From positions 1-23,178 of the IMG/VR virus record IMGVR_UViG_3300025128_004292: a DNA stretch of 23,178 nt. The stretch is one strand, 5' to 3'. Numbering within the stretch: the first letter of the stretch is position 1; every line of letters starts with the position of its first letter. The position numbers were made by a program, and so were the translations under genes. Of this stretch, positions 1-9,001 are shown in pieces. The stretch is from a virus. The notes below the pieces were generated by a model, which worked only from the letters and a program-made list of their open reading frames with translations, ran no database searches and was not told the DNA's origin.

Positions 1-1
1 A

Positions 2-3000
2 ATTGATCCTGCTAATGGGGAAGCTTTTAAAGAATATCTTGAGTCGGCTGTTGGGGGTGGTGTTGCTGGTTTTGTCTTTGGTGCTTTTGGTGGAGGTGGT
101 CGAGGTGTGCGCCGATATAGCCAACAGACTTCACTAGAAGAACAACAAAATGAAATAGATCGTGCTATTGCTGAAGGAAGCTTTCTTATTGATTCCCTTG
201 AAGAGGGTGGGGTAGCTCCTGCACCTGTACAAGTAGCTCCTACTCTGGAAGAATCAGCTACGGCAGCAACAAGTCCTATAGGAGAAGTTGAAACCGATGT
301 AGAAGTAGACGGGACTTCTCCGACGCTTGCCGATGCTAAATATCTAGAATGGAAACAAGAAAAAGATAAGGGTTCATTGCTTGATCTCCCTGAACCTAAA
401 CCTAAACCTAAACGTAAAGTTAAAGGTAAAACTACACCTGAAGTTAAGCCTGAAGAAACTAAAGGTAAACTAGGAACTACATTAGAACTAAATAAAAAAG
501 GTTTACCTAAAGAAGGGCAATCAAAAATAGGACCACTAACAGGAACAGCAACAAGACCAAAAATGACTGCTCGTTCTGCTGCAGAAATAGCAGAGTTAAA
601 TAAAAAAGGAAGGAAACAAGCAGCAAAGGACAAAGCACAAGCAGTAGCTTTAAGTGGAGGAGCTAGTGAAGAAGTAGTTAATCAAACTACTGCTACTATT
701 GAAGAGACTGATGCACCAGTAGATTCATTTGGTGGTCCCGATGTTAGTCAATCTGAAATAGCACGAGCAGAAGTAAAACAAAAACTAGATGAAGGGATTG
801 TAAAACAAGATCAAGGACAAACTCTTGATAGTGATGAAGAAAATCTTTTAAAAGAAGCCAATAAAAAAGCTGAAGAAGCTGCAAAGATTAAAGGAGAAAT
901 AAGAGAATTAAGAAAAGCTTTTCGTGAAGGAAACCTTACCGAAAAACAAGCAGATCGTGCGGTAGGGTTAGGTCTAAACGTACCTATAGATGACGATGGA
1001 AATATTGTATACCCTACTCAAAAACAAATAGAGGCTGCTAAGAAGAAACAAAAAAGAACTGCTCAAAGAAAAGACTTTGAAGGTGCAATAGAAGAAGGGC
1101 AAGTAGATTCTGAAGTAGTTACAGGGCTTACAGGAACTGAAGCAGATGTTACGGCTGAAACTGATAGAGAGGGTGATCCTTCTATTACATTAGCCGAAGC
1201 TTTAAAACCTACTTATCGTCAGACAATGGCAGAGATGGACAAGGATGATCTTGTTGAATTGTCTGAGGCAGAACAGGAAAAGGTTAGAGAATTTATAAGT
1301 GAGAAGCTTGGAGCTAGTGTTGATACTATCTTTATGGAACAAGCAAGTATTGCTGCAGAGTATGAAAAAGCAGGGGGTACAAATCCTAGTGACGTACTTG
1401 CTTTTACTGATCCTATTAAACGTATTATCTACGTAGCTACTAATCCTTCTTCTCTTACGGATGTAGAGTCTATGGTAGGTGAAGAAGTCTACCATATGGC
1501 TGAAGGATTAAATCTCTTTACTGAAGCTGAACGTAAAGCATTGCAAGATACTCTCACAGTAGAGACGGCAAGAGAGAATGGTCTTGGCCCAATGATAGAT
1601 GCTTACCCCGAAGCCCTACACGCAATGGAGGCTCGTGCTAAGTTAGCTGGTCTATGGTTGTCAGGTGCATCTGTTAAAGGATTACCTACCCGTACTCGTA
1701 GTCTCTTACAACGCTTTAAAGATTTTCTAAGACAGGTTGCTAACTTTATTACAAACAAAGAACCGACTGCAGTTGAGATACAGCGCAGGGCTTTACGAAG
1801 ATTGCAGGATGGTCAACTAGCTAGAGAGATAGGAGGACAACCTTCTGTTGATCTGTCAGGAGTTATGGCGAACAGGGGTATCTTCAAATCTCTTTCTAAT
1901 AAACGAGTTGTAGATGCTGCTAAAAAATCTTTAGCTGACATTAAAAAATCTCGACTAAAGAATGAGACAGGGGAAGTGTTGTCTACGTGGAATAACTGGA
2001 TGACGCATCTTTCCGGCTTGGCTGAAAAGTTTCCAAAGTTTAAACCATTCTACAATGCGTTGATGGATCAAACCCAAAAACGTAATGCTATTAAAAACGA
2101 AGCTTTAACTATTCTTAGACCTTATCTTGAAATGGTTAGCGCAGGTATACCTTTTACAAAGAAAGCCGAAGCAGCAAAGAAAGCGGCAAAAGATATAGAA
2201 CAGTTTGCAATTGCTGCCGATCATCTTCAAGTACCTAAAAGTGTAATTCTTAATGGTGGTAAATTTAAAGAGGACAGGAAAGGAGCAGTAGAAGAAGTAC
2301 TTCCTCCTTTTACTGTTCCTCTTCAAGCATTAAGAGAACGAGGGGGATCAACATGGGAAGCATTAGATGTTCCCGACACCCAAGAATACCTTACACTTGA
2401 TGAGGCATATAGAGAATCTTATCGTGCATCTTCAGATACATTTACTTATGTTTATAATCAAGTTCGGGAAGCTATGGAAAAATACTTAGCGGATCTTGGG
2501 CATACTTTCTTAAATAAAGCTGACTTTAAAGAAGAAACAGATCCGTTAGAAAGATCCAAAAAGATTATAAACTTTTTAAAACCATATCTTGAATTAAATA
2601 AAGAAGGTAAGGTAATACCTTTTGATAAACGAACAAAGAAAGCACTAACAAAAGAAGTGGCTGAAGCAGAGGGTTTGTTTAGAGAAGGAGACAAGGCTAA
2701 AAACGTACAGAAACTTTACGAAGAATTAGGAACTATCTACGATGTAATGGTATCGTTACGTGATGCTCAAGTATTTAGTTATCTACCCCGCATTAGAAAT
2801 GGTGAGTATGTTGTACAAGTTAAACGTATAAATAGAAAAAGTAAAAAAGGAAAAAAACTACCTGATGTAGTTGAAGAACTTATCTCTGTTCCCAATAGTG
2901 CGTTTAGTAAGTTTGGTTTTAGAGCTAAGAGTGCAGTAGCAGAAGATAAACTAGCAAGTCAAATTGAATCAGAAGCAAAAGAAATGTATCCTGATTCTGA

Positions 3001-5215
3001 TAAATATGAAATTAGTAGCTTTAGGTTAACCCGTAACGAGGTTTTAAAAGAAGGTAACCATTCTTTACGTGCAGCCCTTCCTATGATTGAAAGAGTAATG
3101 ATAGCTTTGGGAACAACCGAAGCTCCGTATAGTGGTATGGAACGAGATAAAGATAGTGCGGAAGCCTTTAAAAAAGTAACAGGAAAAGATAAAGCTTTTG
3201 CTGAAAGGGTTATGAAAGATTTAAAAACTGCACTGGGTATGAGGGACTTTGAAAGGTTCACTACTGTTCGGAAACGCCCTACTGTTCAAGGGTATTATAC
3301 TACAAGAAATAACAATGGTACTTATCTTAGTTCGGCCCTTGATCGTTATATAAACAGTGGTGCTAACCAAGCCTCAAGCATTTACTATCAAAATGATTTG
3401 CATACAGCACTTAACAATCTAGATAAACCTGATAGCAGGGATTTATATAGATACGCTAAAGACAGTTGGGAATATTTCAATACCTTTAAAGCAGGTCAAG
3501 AAGCTTTAAGAGCTTTTGCGTTTCATGCTTTTCTTGGTTTTAATATTTCATCTTCTGTTCTTAACCTATTACAAATTCCACAGTCAGCATGGCCTCAAAT
3601 GTCTTCTACCTATGGGGTTGGAGCAACCAGTAGAGAACTGGGTATTGCTTTAAAAGATGCAATAAAAATGGGTAAGCTGAAAGGCAGTCTAGGAAGATAC
3701 GGTTTTGATTTTACTGGAGAGAAACCTAAAGGAATAGCGCAAGCTGATTGGGATATTTTAGTTGACCTTAACAAACGAGGCATCATTCAACCTATTCAAA
3801 ACATAGATTTACAAGGTGAATATAATCAGGATAGTGGTTTAATAAACAGACTTGGTGTTCCTAATCAATTAATGTTCGCTTCTTCATACGCCTTTGGTTA
3901 CACAGAAAATGTTAACAGGGTTACCACAGCTTTAGCTGCCTCTCGTCTTGCACGGAAAGCTTCAACCAATAAGAAGATTGCTAAGAAAGTAAAACTCTTT
4001 GCTTCTCAAACAAGATTTAGTGAAAGGATGAATGAGCTTGTTAAAGATGATGGGACTATAGAAAATCAAAAAGAGTTTGAAAAGTTAGCATCTGAAATGT
4101 TTGTAGAGAAAACCCAGTTTATGATGGGTAAGGAAAATCGTGCAGGGGTTATGCGTAACTTGTTTGGTATGGGATCAGGAATGGGAGGAGTAGCTACTCA
4201 GTTTATGAGTTATCCTATGCAGATGATGAACCTCTACGCACAAGCTTTACGACGTTCTTTAGGAAGAGATGTTGATATTGAAACAAGGAAGATGGCAGCA
4301 GTACAGTTAGCACTGATGTCATTAGGGTTCTTTGCATTTGCTGGAGCTATGGGTCTTCCCTTTGCAGATGATAGTAAGGAAGTAATAAAACTTATCTCTC
4401 GTAACTTTGGAGATCAAGTAGAGTTTGATGTTGGGAAGTATGCCTACGATCTTGTGAAAGATCTTACTAGTGATGAAGCAGCAGAGCTTATAATGTACGG
4501 TCCTATTTCTCGTTCTCTTAATATGGATCTGTCACGCAGGGCAGGTATGGGAAGTCTTATTCCTTTCCTTAGATTAATGTCTGGTACAACGGCCCCTCAA
4601 ATAATGACAGGCCCAGCAGGTACACGCATCATTGACCATGTAGAAGATACACTCCTTACAATTAATGATCCTCTTGTATCCTTGCCTATGAAGATAGCAG
4701 CACCGCTTAGTCTTGCTGTGCCTGTTTCTTTACAACGATTATATAACGGTTTGGTAAAAGTTCCATCACAAGGCTTTATTAGTAAGAAAGGTCAAAGGGG
4801 TGTCTTAGGACCAAATGAAATAGACATAGGAGACAGGTTAACTCATCTTATAGGGTTTACTCCACGCAATCTTGCAAACGAATGGAGAGAAAGAGGAATA
4901 CATAATTACCTTAATTTTCGTAATAGAGGTGGCAAAGAAACGATGACCACAGCTTTAGCGTCTTTAATGACAAGAGTAGTTAGGGCTGAAAATGCTGTAG
5001 AAAGAGCCAGATTACGACAACAATTTAATGAGCTAATGATGCAGGTTCAGGAACATGACTTAGCAGCTATGAACCGTGGTGATGCCTCAGCCATGTATCT
5101 AATTAACATGGACACAATACGAGATAGAGTAAGAGCAAATCTTAATCCGCGAGCAGGTATGCTTAGAAGAACACGAAAAGCTTTAAGAGGAGAGCAAGCA
5201 GAAGAATTTCGTTGA
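2..5215 (+). CDS. Large polyvalent / internal-virion-like protein, 5'-truncated by the window edge
   Basis: The reading frame is open from base 2, so the gene very probably starts upstream. A GTG at 107 would give 1702 residues, but the codons before it encode a Gly/Ala-rich segment that reads as coding. The N-terminal third is Lys/Glu/Pro-rich and low complexity. Counting from GTG 107, residues about 435-480 resemble the metallopeptidase-like part of phage polyvalent proteins, but the expected HExxH reads EEVYH (459-463). The C-terminal half has hydrophobic stretches, including one near bases 4306-4365, and a Phe/Met/Pro-rich segment near 4195-4245 reminiscent of large polyvalent-associated domains. 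Such proteins are usually packaged in the capsid and ejected with the DNA; that role is inferred from size, composition and position before glycosylation and lysis genes. It could instead be a tail or peptidoglycan-acting protein, although I see no lysozyme motif. Confidence 0.75.
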   Translation: MDPANGEAFKEYLESAVGGGVAGFVFGAFGGGGRGVRRYSQQTSLEEQQNEIDRAIAEGSFLIDSLEEGGVAPAPVQVAPTLEESATAATSPIGEVETDVEVDGTSPTLADAKYLEWKQEKDKGSLLDLPEPKPKPKRKVKGKTTPEVKPEETKGKLGTTLELNKKGLPKEGQSKIGPLTGTATRPKMTARSAAEIAELNKKGRKQAAKDKAQAVALSGGASEEVVNQTTATIEETDAPVDSFGGPDVSQSEIARAEVKQKLDEGIVKQDQGQTLDSDEENLLKEANKKAEEAAKIKGEIRELRKAFREGNLTEKQADRAVGLGLNVPIDDDGNIVYPTQKQIEAAKKKQKRTAQRKDFEGAIEEGQVDSEVVTGLTGTEADVTAETDREGDPSITLAEALKPTYRQTMAEMDKDDLVELSEAEQEKVREFISEKLGASVDTIFMEQASIAAEYEKAGGTNPSDVLAFTDPIKRIIYVATNPSSLTDVESMVGEEVYHMAEGLNLFTEAERKALQDTLTVETARENGLGPMIDAYPEALHAMEARAKLAGLWLSGASVKGLPTRTRSLLQRFKDFLRQVANFITNKEPTAVEIQRRALRRLQDGQLAREIGGQPSVDLSGVMANRGIFKSLSNKRVVDAAKKSLADIKKSRLKNETGEVLSTWNNWMTHLSGLAEKFPKFKPFYNALMDQTQKRNAIKNEALTILRPYLEMVSAGIPFTKKAEAAKKAAKDIEQFAIAADHLQVPKSVILNGGKFKEDRKGAVEEVLPPFTVPLQALRERGGSTWEALDVPDTQEYLTLDEAYRESYRASSDTFTYVYNQVREAMEKYLADLGHTFLNKADFKEETDPLERSKKIINFLKPYLELNKEGKVIPFDKRTKKALTKEVAEAEGLFREGDKAKNVQKLYEELGTIYDVMVSLRDAQVFSYLPRIRNGEYVVQVKRINRKSKKGKKLPDVVEELISVPNSAFSKFGFRAKSAVAEDKLASQIESEAKEMYPDSDKYEISSFRLTRNEVLKEGNHSLRAALPMIERVMIALGTTEAPYSGMERDKDSAEAFKKVTGKDKAFAERVMKDLKTALGMRDFERFTTVRKRPTVQGYYTTRNNNGTYLSSALDRYINSGANQASSIYYQNDLHTALNNLDKPDSRDLYRYAKDSWEYFNTFKAGQEALRAFAFHAFLGFNISSSVLNLLQIPQSAWPQMSSTYGVGATSRELGIALKDAIKMGKLKGSLGRYGFDFTGEKPKGIAQADWDILVDLNKRGIIQPIQNIDLQGEYNQDSGLINRLGVPNQLMFASSYAFGYTENVNRVTTALAASRLARKASTNKKIAKKVKLFASQTRFSERMNELVKDDGTIENQKEFEKLASEMFVEKTQFMMGKENRAGVMRNLFGMGSGMGGVATQFMSYPMQMMNLYAQALRRSLGRDVDIETRKMAAVQLALMSLGFFAFAGAMGLPFADDSKEVIKLISRNFGDQVEFDVGKYAYDLVKDLTSDEAAELIMYGPISRSLNMDLSRRAGMGSLIPFLRLMSGTTAPQIMTGPAGTRIIDHVEDTLLTINDPLVSLPMKIAAPLSLAVPVSLQRLYNGLVKVPSQGFISKKGQRGVLGPNEIDIGDRLTHLIGFTPRNLANEWRERGIHNYLNFRNRGGKETMTTALASLMTRVVRAENAVERARLRQQFNELMMQVQEHDLAAMNRGDASAMYLINMDTIRDRVRANLNPRAGMLRRTRKALRGEQAEEFR
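395..430 (+). repeat. Six-unit hexanucleotide repeat (NNTAAA) coding for X-Lys dipeptides
   Basis: Six consecutive in-frame hexamers share the form NNTAAA: three exact CCTAAA copies, then CGTAAA, GTTAAA and GGTAAA. They encode Pro-Lys three times, then Arg-Lys, Val-Lys and Gly-Lys. This looks like slippage expansion followed by drift in the disordered N-terminal part of the large virion-type protein. Confidence 0.8.
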
Positions 5216-5240
5216 CAATATTATTTTTTTAATGTAGTAG
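5212..5240 (+). promoter_or_regulatory. Possible sigma70-type promoter overlapping the stop codon of the large gene
   Basis: A perfect -35 hexamer TTGACA (5212-5217) overlaps the TGA stop. After 17 bases, mostly A/T with a run of seven T, comes a weak -10 (TAGTAG, 5235-5240). The predicted start would fall on or next to the glycosyltransferase start codon at 5247, giving a nearly leaderless message. The T run might alternatively help end the upstream transcript, but no stem precedes it. Weak support because the -10 matches only three of six positions. Confidence 0.25.
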
Positions 5241-5246
5241 GTATTG

Positions 5247-5996
5247 ATGTCCAATACCATGCACATATTTGTAGGATATGACTCACGGGAAAGCGATGCT
5301 TACGATGTGTGTCTTAAGTCAATCAAACTGAACAATGCAGCCAATGTTTTTGTTCATCCTCTTAATCATTTAGAACTACGTAAACAAGGTCTTTTTAAAA
5401 GACGCTGGCTTGTTAATGAGGAAGGCCAGTATATTGATCTGGAAGATAACCTCCCCTTTTCTACAGAGTTTTCTCACTCTCGTTTTCTTACACCTATCAT
5501 TGCAAAACAGATGGGCATAGAAGGTTGGGTGTTGTTCTGTGATTGTGACTTTTTGTTTCTAAAAAGTGTAAGCTCTCTATGGGATGAGGTGAGTAATGAT
5601 AACAAAGCTGCTATTAAATGCGTTCAATTTGAAGAACAAAATCCTAAAGAAGGTCAGAAGAAGATGGATGGAATGGTACAATCCCCTTACTATCGAAAGC
5701 TCTGGTCTTCTTTTGTTATGTGGAATGTATCTCATCCATCAAATGATAAGCTCACTTTAGAGATGGTTAACACTGAGAAGGGTGGTAACCTGCATAAGTT
5801 TCAGTGGTTAAAAGATGAAGAGATAGGTAGCATAAATCCTATATGGAACTATATACCTACCGTCACTAGTCCCTACATAATACCAGCCGCTATTCATTTT
5901 TCAGAAGGTGGTCCGTGGTTTAAAGACTACAAGGACACAGAGTACGCTGATAATTGGCGTAAGTATTTTAAACAAACGATAGATAAATATGACTGA
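5247..5996 (+). CDS. GT8-like glycosyltransferase (GT-A fold, DCD motif)
   Basis: Predicted sugar transferase of 249 residues using a nucleotide-sugar donor. The N-terminus (HIFVGYDSRE) resembles the nucleotide-binding start of GT8-like enzymes. A D-C-D motif at 99-101, after a hydrophobic strand, is the likely metal-binding DxD. Near the C-terminus a His followed by Gly-Gly-Pro-Trp (AIHFSEGGPW) matches the second metal/diphosphate ligand region of GT8-type enzymes. There is no signal peptide or membrane segment, so it should act in the cytoplasm. ATG 5247 is chosen; a TTG lies at 5244 and another in-frame ATG at 5259, and a weak AGTAGG precedes. The last 8 bases overlap the next gene (ATGACTGA), implying translational coupling. 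Acceptor and donor are unknown; a virion protein, host surface glycan or modified base are all possible. Confidence 0.75.
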   Translation: MSNTMHIFVGYDSRESDAYDVCLKSIKLNNAANVFVHPLNHLELRKQGLFKRRWLVNEEGQYIDLEDNLPFSTEFSHSRFLTPIIAKQMGIEGWVLFCDCDFLFLKSVSSLWDEVSNDNKAAIKCVQFEEQNPKEGQKKMDGMVQSPYYRKLWSSFVMWNVSHPSNDKLTLEMVNTEKGGNLHKFQWLKDEEIGSINPIWNYIPTVTSPYIIPAAIHFSEGGPWFKDYKDTEYADNWRKYFKQTIDKYD

Positions 5997-8268
5997 CAAA
6001 GATAAAAAAGTTTTAGTAGTTTCTTCTTTCAATACATCCTCATGGGATCGTTACTCCAAAGAGTTTTTAGATACGTTACTAGACAACTGGAAGGATGTGG
6101 ATGTCGCTATCTATTATGACGGTGCGTCTAACGACATGCTCACTCCCTACAAAGATCGTTTAGATTATGTATTTAATTTAGATGAGAATGAGAACCTGCA
6201 GTTCTTTAAAAAGAATAACAAGGAGCGCAACGGTAAAGAAGATAATGGTGCTTACAACTATAGACAAGATGCTCTTAAGTTTTCTAATAAAGCTTTTGCT
6301 ATCATGGATGCTTATCTTGAAAAGGATTTTAAAAAGAAGTATGAGTGGATCGTTTGGATTGATGCAGATACTGTTACTAAGAAAGAGTTTCCTAAAGAAG
6401 AGTTATTAAAAATACTAGGTAACTGTGACGTAGCCCACTTAGGCAGGACTGCTATTGACTATAGCGAGACAGGTTTTGTTGGTCTTAACTTACAGAGTGT
6501 AAAGACATGGGATCTGATCATAGACTTTGAAGCATGTTATCTTTCTAATGAAATTTTTGGATATCGTGAGTGGACTGATGCGTTTGTCTTTACTCGCCTT
6601 ATTAACTTACATAGCTTGCATGGGCTAATTCTTAACAATCTAAGCTTTGGATGTGAAGACTTAGATGCGTTTGAAGCTTCTCCTTTAATTGAATATCTCT
6701 ATCATAAAAAAGGTAATCGTAAAGATGATCCTAAGATTGACAGTATTAAAATACCAAAAGCATTGGGACGCTACTCTGCGCTTGTAGGTTTAATAAAAGA
6801 GTACAAGAGTAAAAATATATTAGAGGTTGGTACATGGAACGGTGACCGTGCTATCCAGATGGCTATCACAGCTTTAAAGGAATCAAATAAAGTACACTAC
6901 ACTGGGTTTGATTTATTTGAAGAAGCAACTGATGCGACTGATCAAGAAGAGTTTAATGTTAAAAAACATTTCTCTGAAAAAGATGTCAACGAAAAGCTAA
7001 CAGCTTTTGCTAATAGCGTTAACGAAGCAGATGATGAAAAGCAATTTACTTTCTGTCTTATCAAAGGGAACACTCGACAAACTTTAAAAATTGTTTCCAA
7101 CACTGATGCGTGTAACAGTAAAAACATTAAGCCTGACTTTGCTTTTATAGATGGGGGTCACAGTCTTAAAACTATTGAGCATGACTACAATAAGTTAGCT
7201 CACGTTCCTATCGTTGTCTTTGATGACTACTACAGGCCGGATGAAGAGGGCAAGATACCTGATATAAAAAAGGTAGGGTGCAATATTTTATTTGAAGAGC
7301 TTGATGTAAAAGATTCTAAAAAGTTTTTAATAAGTTCTGATGATCATGTTGCTGATGGCGGCTGTGTAGGGTTTGGTGTAATAATACATGACCCAAAGAT
7401 TGATCTTCCTACCTTCTCCTCTGTACAGGCTAAGACACCTATAAAGGTTTTACCTAAAGATTGTATGCCTAATGAATACATACAAAATAATATTGAGATT
7501 AACACACCTAAGTTCACTAAGTGGTTAGATAAAAAAGGTAGTGTAAATAACGAAACGGTTTTCGTTGTGTCTGCTGGTCCTTCTCTTGAGAAGAATATAG
7601 CGAAACTTAAAGCTGAAAAAAGAAAGCATCCTCGCGCTAAAATCTTATGTGTTAAACATGCTCTTCCTATTCTTATAGAGAATGGTATTTTTCCGTGGGG
7701 TTGTATTGTTCTTGATCCTCGCCCTGTCGATGGTGTTAGTACACATGGGGTTGTGCGTAAAGATCTGTTTAAAAAGATTCCTAAACGCACTAACTTCTTT
7801 ATAGCTTCTATGTCTGACCCCACTATCGTAGATTTGCTTATAGAAAAAAGTAGTAATACTTATGGATGGCATGCTTACTCTAATGCTATTGATGACTATG
7901 AACCACTTAAAAATAAGATGTTAATTACAGGTGGTACTTGTGCAGCTATGCGTACACTAGGGTTAATGTATACGCTAGGGTTTAGATCTTTTAAACTCTT
8001 TGGCTTTGACTGTTCTTTAGAAGGTGAACCCGAAGATCAAAAAGATGCACAGCTATTTCAGGTAGGTATCGGAGATGAGAAGAAGGGTGGTCTTCACTGG
8101 ACTACAGGTGAGCTTCTTGCAATGGCTCAAGATTTTGAGCAGATGATTAACCGTCCTGATATAGATATGAATATAGAGGTGTATGGTGGTGGTCTTGTGC
8201 AGTCTATTTGGGAAGATGGTAAAGATAAATTTATGAGGCTTTCGTACAAGGAGATATTAGATGGATGA
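5989..8268 (+). CDS. Three-domain protein: glycosyltransferase-like, class I methyltransferase and MptE/DUF115-like
   Basis: A 759-residue protein in which I recognise three units. Residues about 5-230 resemble a GT-A glycosyltransferase, with a D-A-D-T motif at 125-128 after a hydrophobic strand (WIVWI). Residues about 255-425 resemble a class I SAM methyltransferase of the Methyltransf_24 kind: motif I EVGTWNGD at 279-286, an FIDGGH segment at 386-391 and a following VVFDDYY. Residues about 520-755 match the MptE-like/DUF115 family associated with flagellin-type glycosylation: VSAGPSLE at 527-534, TGGTCAAM at 647-654 and LFGFDC at 670-675. It overlaps the preceding glycosyltransferase gene by 8 bases and the next gene by 8, so it is co-translated with both. 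The likely job is building a methylated or otherwise decorated glycan; the target is unknown. Domain boundaries are estimates. Confidence 0.8.
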   Translation: MTDKDKKVLVVSSFNTSSWDRYSKEFLDTLLDNWKDVDVAIYYDGASNDMLTPYKDRLDYVFNLDENENLQFFKKNNKERNGKEDNGAYNYRQDALKFSNKAFAIMDAYLEKDFKKKYEWIVWIDADTVTKKEFPKEELLKILGNCDVAHLGRTAIDYSETGFVGLNLQSVKTWDLIIDFEACYLSNEIFGYREWTDAFVFTRLINLHSLHGLILNNLSFGCEDLDAFEASPLIEYLYHKKGNRKDDPKIDSIKIPKALGRYSALVGLIKEYKSKNILEVGTWNGDRAIQMAITALKESNKVHYTGFDLFEEATDATDQEEFNVKKHFSEKDVNEKLTAFANSVNEADDEKQFTFCLIKGNTRQTLKIVSNTDACNSKNIKPDFAFIDGGHSLKTIEHDYNKLAHVPIVVFDDYYRPDEEGKIPDIKKVGCNILFEELDVKDSKKFLISSDDHVADGGCVGFGVIIHDPKIDLPTFSSVQAKTPIKVLPKDCMPNEYIQNNIEINTPKFTKWLDKKGSVNNETVFVVSAGPSLEKNIAKLKAEKRKHPRAKILCVKHALPILIENGIFPWGCIVLDPRPVDGVSTHGVVRKDLFKKIPKRTNFFIASMSDPTIVDLLIEKSSNTYGWHAYSNAIDDYEPLKNKMLITGGTCAAMRTLGLMYTLGFRSFKLFGFDCSLEGEPEDQKDAQLFQVGIGDEKKGGLHWTTGELLAMAQDFEQMINRPDIDMNIEVYGGGLVQSIWEDGKDKFMRLSYKEILDG

Positions 8269-8590
8269 CACTGAAAATATTCTTGGATTTCCTAATAGTA
8301 AAATTGTAAGAAACTCTGATCAAGTTCGCCAAAGTAAAGGAGGCCATGAAGTAAACAAAGAATTTGTTAACGAGGCTTTGTTTACAGTTACTGAACATAT
8401 AAATAGTGTAGAGAATCTTAAGGGAGTAGTGATACTTGCTTTTGAAGAAGGCACCGATAAAACAATTCCTATATGCAGAGAATGGTTTGCCGGAGAGTTG
8501 TCTGTATCCGAAGTATATATTATGTTAGATAGGATAAAAAACGATCTACTCAATACGTTAGAAGATAAAGATCCAACAGGAGAACGATGA
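8261..8590 (+). CDS. Small protein of unknown function (109 aa)
   Basis: I do not recognise this protein. It is soluble, slightly acidic and has no membrane segment. The N-terminal 30 residues look unstructured and polar; residues about 32-100 read as a compact helix/strand mix (EALFTVTEHI, GVVILAFEEG, WFAGELSVSEVYIMLDRI). The start is well supported: AAGGAG at 8248-8253 lies 7 bases before the ATG, inside the end of the previous gene. The gene overlaps its upstream neighbour by 8 bases and its stop overlaps the holin start (ATGA). Its position between glycosylation and lysis genes is compatible with a small late-region accessory protein, but nothing in the sequence shows a function. Confidence 0.8.
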   Translation: MDDTENILGFPNSKIVRNSDQVRQSKGGHEVNKEFVNEALFTVTEHINSVENLKGVVILAFEEGTDKTIPICREWFAGELSVSEVYIMLDRIKNDLLNTLEDKDPTGER

Positions 8591-8997
8591 TGTTAGGAAT
8601 AGCAGATTCAATAGTAGGAGTAGCAGGTAAGGTTCTTGATAAGTTTGTAGCAGACAAAGACCTTAAGACTAAGTTAGATTTTGAACTACGTAAGGCATAC
8701 TCTAATGCTAACCTTGCTCAGATAGATGTCAATAAAGAACAAGCCAAGCATCCATCTATCTTTATAGCGGGGGCTAGGCCCAGCATCATGTGGATATGCG
8801 CCTTTGGTTTAGGGTGGCAGTTTGTATTTCTACCCATTGCTGCATGGTATATAGCTGTGACAGGACAGGTAATACCACTACCAGAAATTGAGACTGAAGG
8901 TTTAATGTCTCTGACACTTGCGTTACTAGGTCTTGGTGGTATGCGTACCTTTGAAAAGAAGAACGGTACACACAGAAATAATATGAAGCACAGGTAA
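8590..8997 (+). CDS. Three-helix holin, GTA_holin_3TM type
   Basis: Predicted holin that forms holes in the inner membrane at the end of infection. The first 60 residues are a soluble amphipathic region ending in an ARPSIMW box, which is the hallmark of the GTA-type 3TM holin family. Hydrophobic segments follow around WICAFGLGWQFVFLPIAAWYIAV and GLMSLTLALLGLGG; the first is long enough to form two passes, and the C-terminal tail is basic (KKNGTHRNN). There are tandem ATGs at 8587 and 8590. The AGGAG at 8578-8582 is 4 bases from the first and 7 from the second, so I prefer 8590. This family is common in alphaproteobacterial gene transfer agents and phages. No endolysin is visible in the window, so the matching lysozyme must be encoded elsewhere. 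Confidence 0.8.
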   Translation: MLGIADSIVGVAGKVLDKFVADKDLKTKLDFELRKAYSNANLAQIDVNKEQAKHPSIFIAGARPSIMWICAFGLGWQFVFLPIAAWYIAVTGQVIPLPEIETEGLMSLTLALLGLGGMRTFEKKNGTHRNNMKHR

Positions 8998-9001
8998 GAA
9001 C

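Noticed and set aside
7344-7823. 159-codon minus-strand frame inside the three-domain gene
   Set aside because: It lies opposite a strongly supported coding frame, has no ribosome site or neighbour logic and shows no recognisable motif.
8261-8590. Small terminase subunit
   Set aside because: The length and position between glycosylation and holin genes fit loosely, but I see no HTH or terminase motif and no large subunit next to it.
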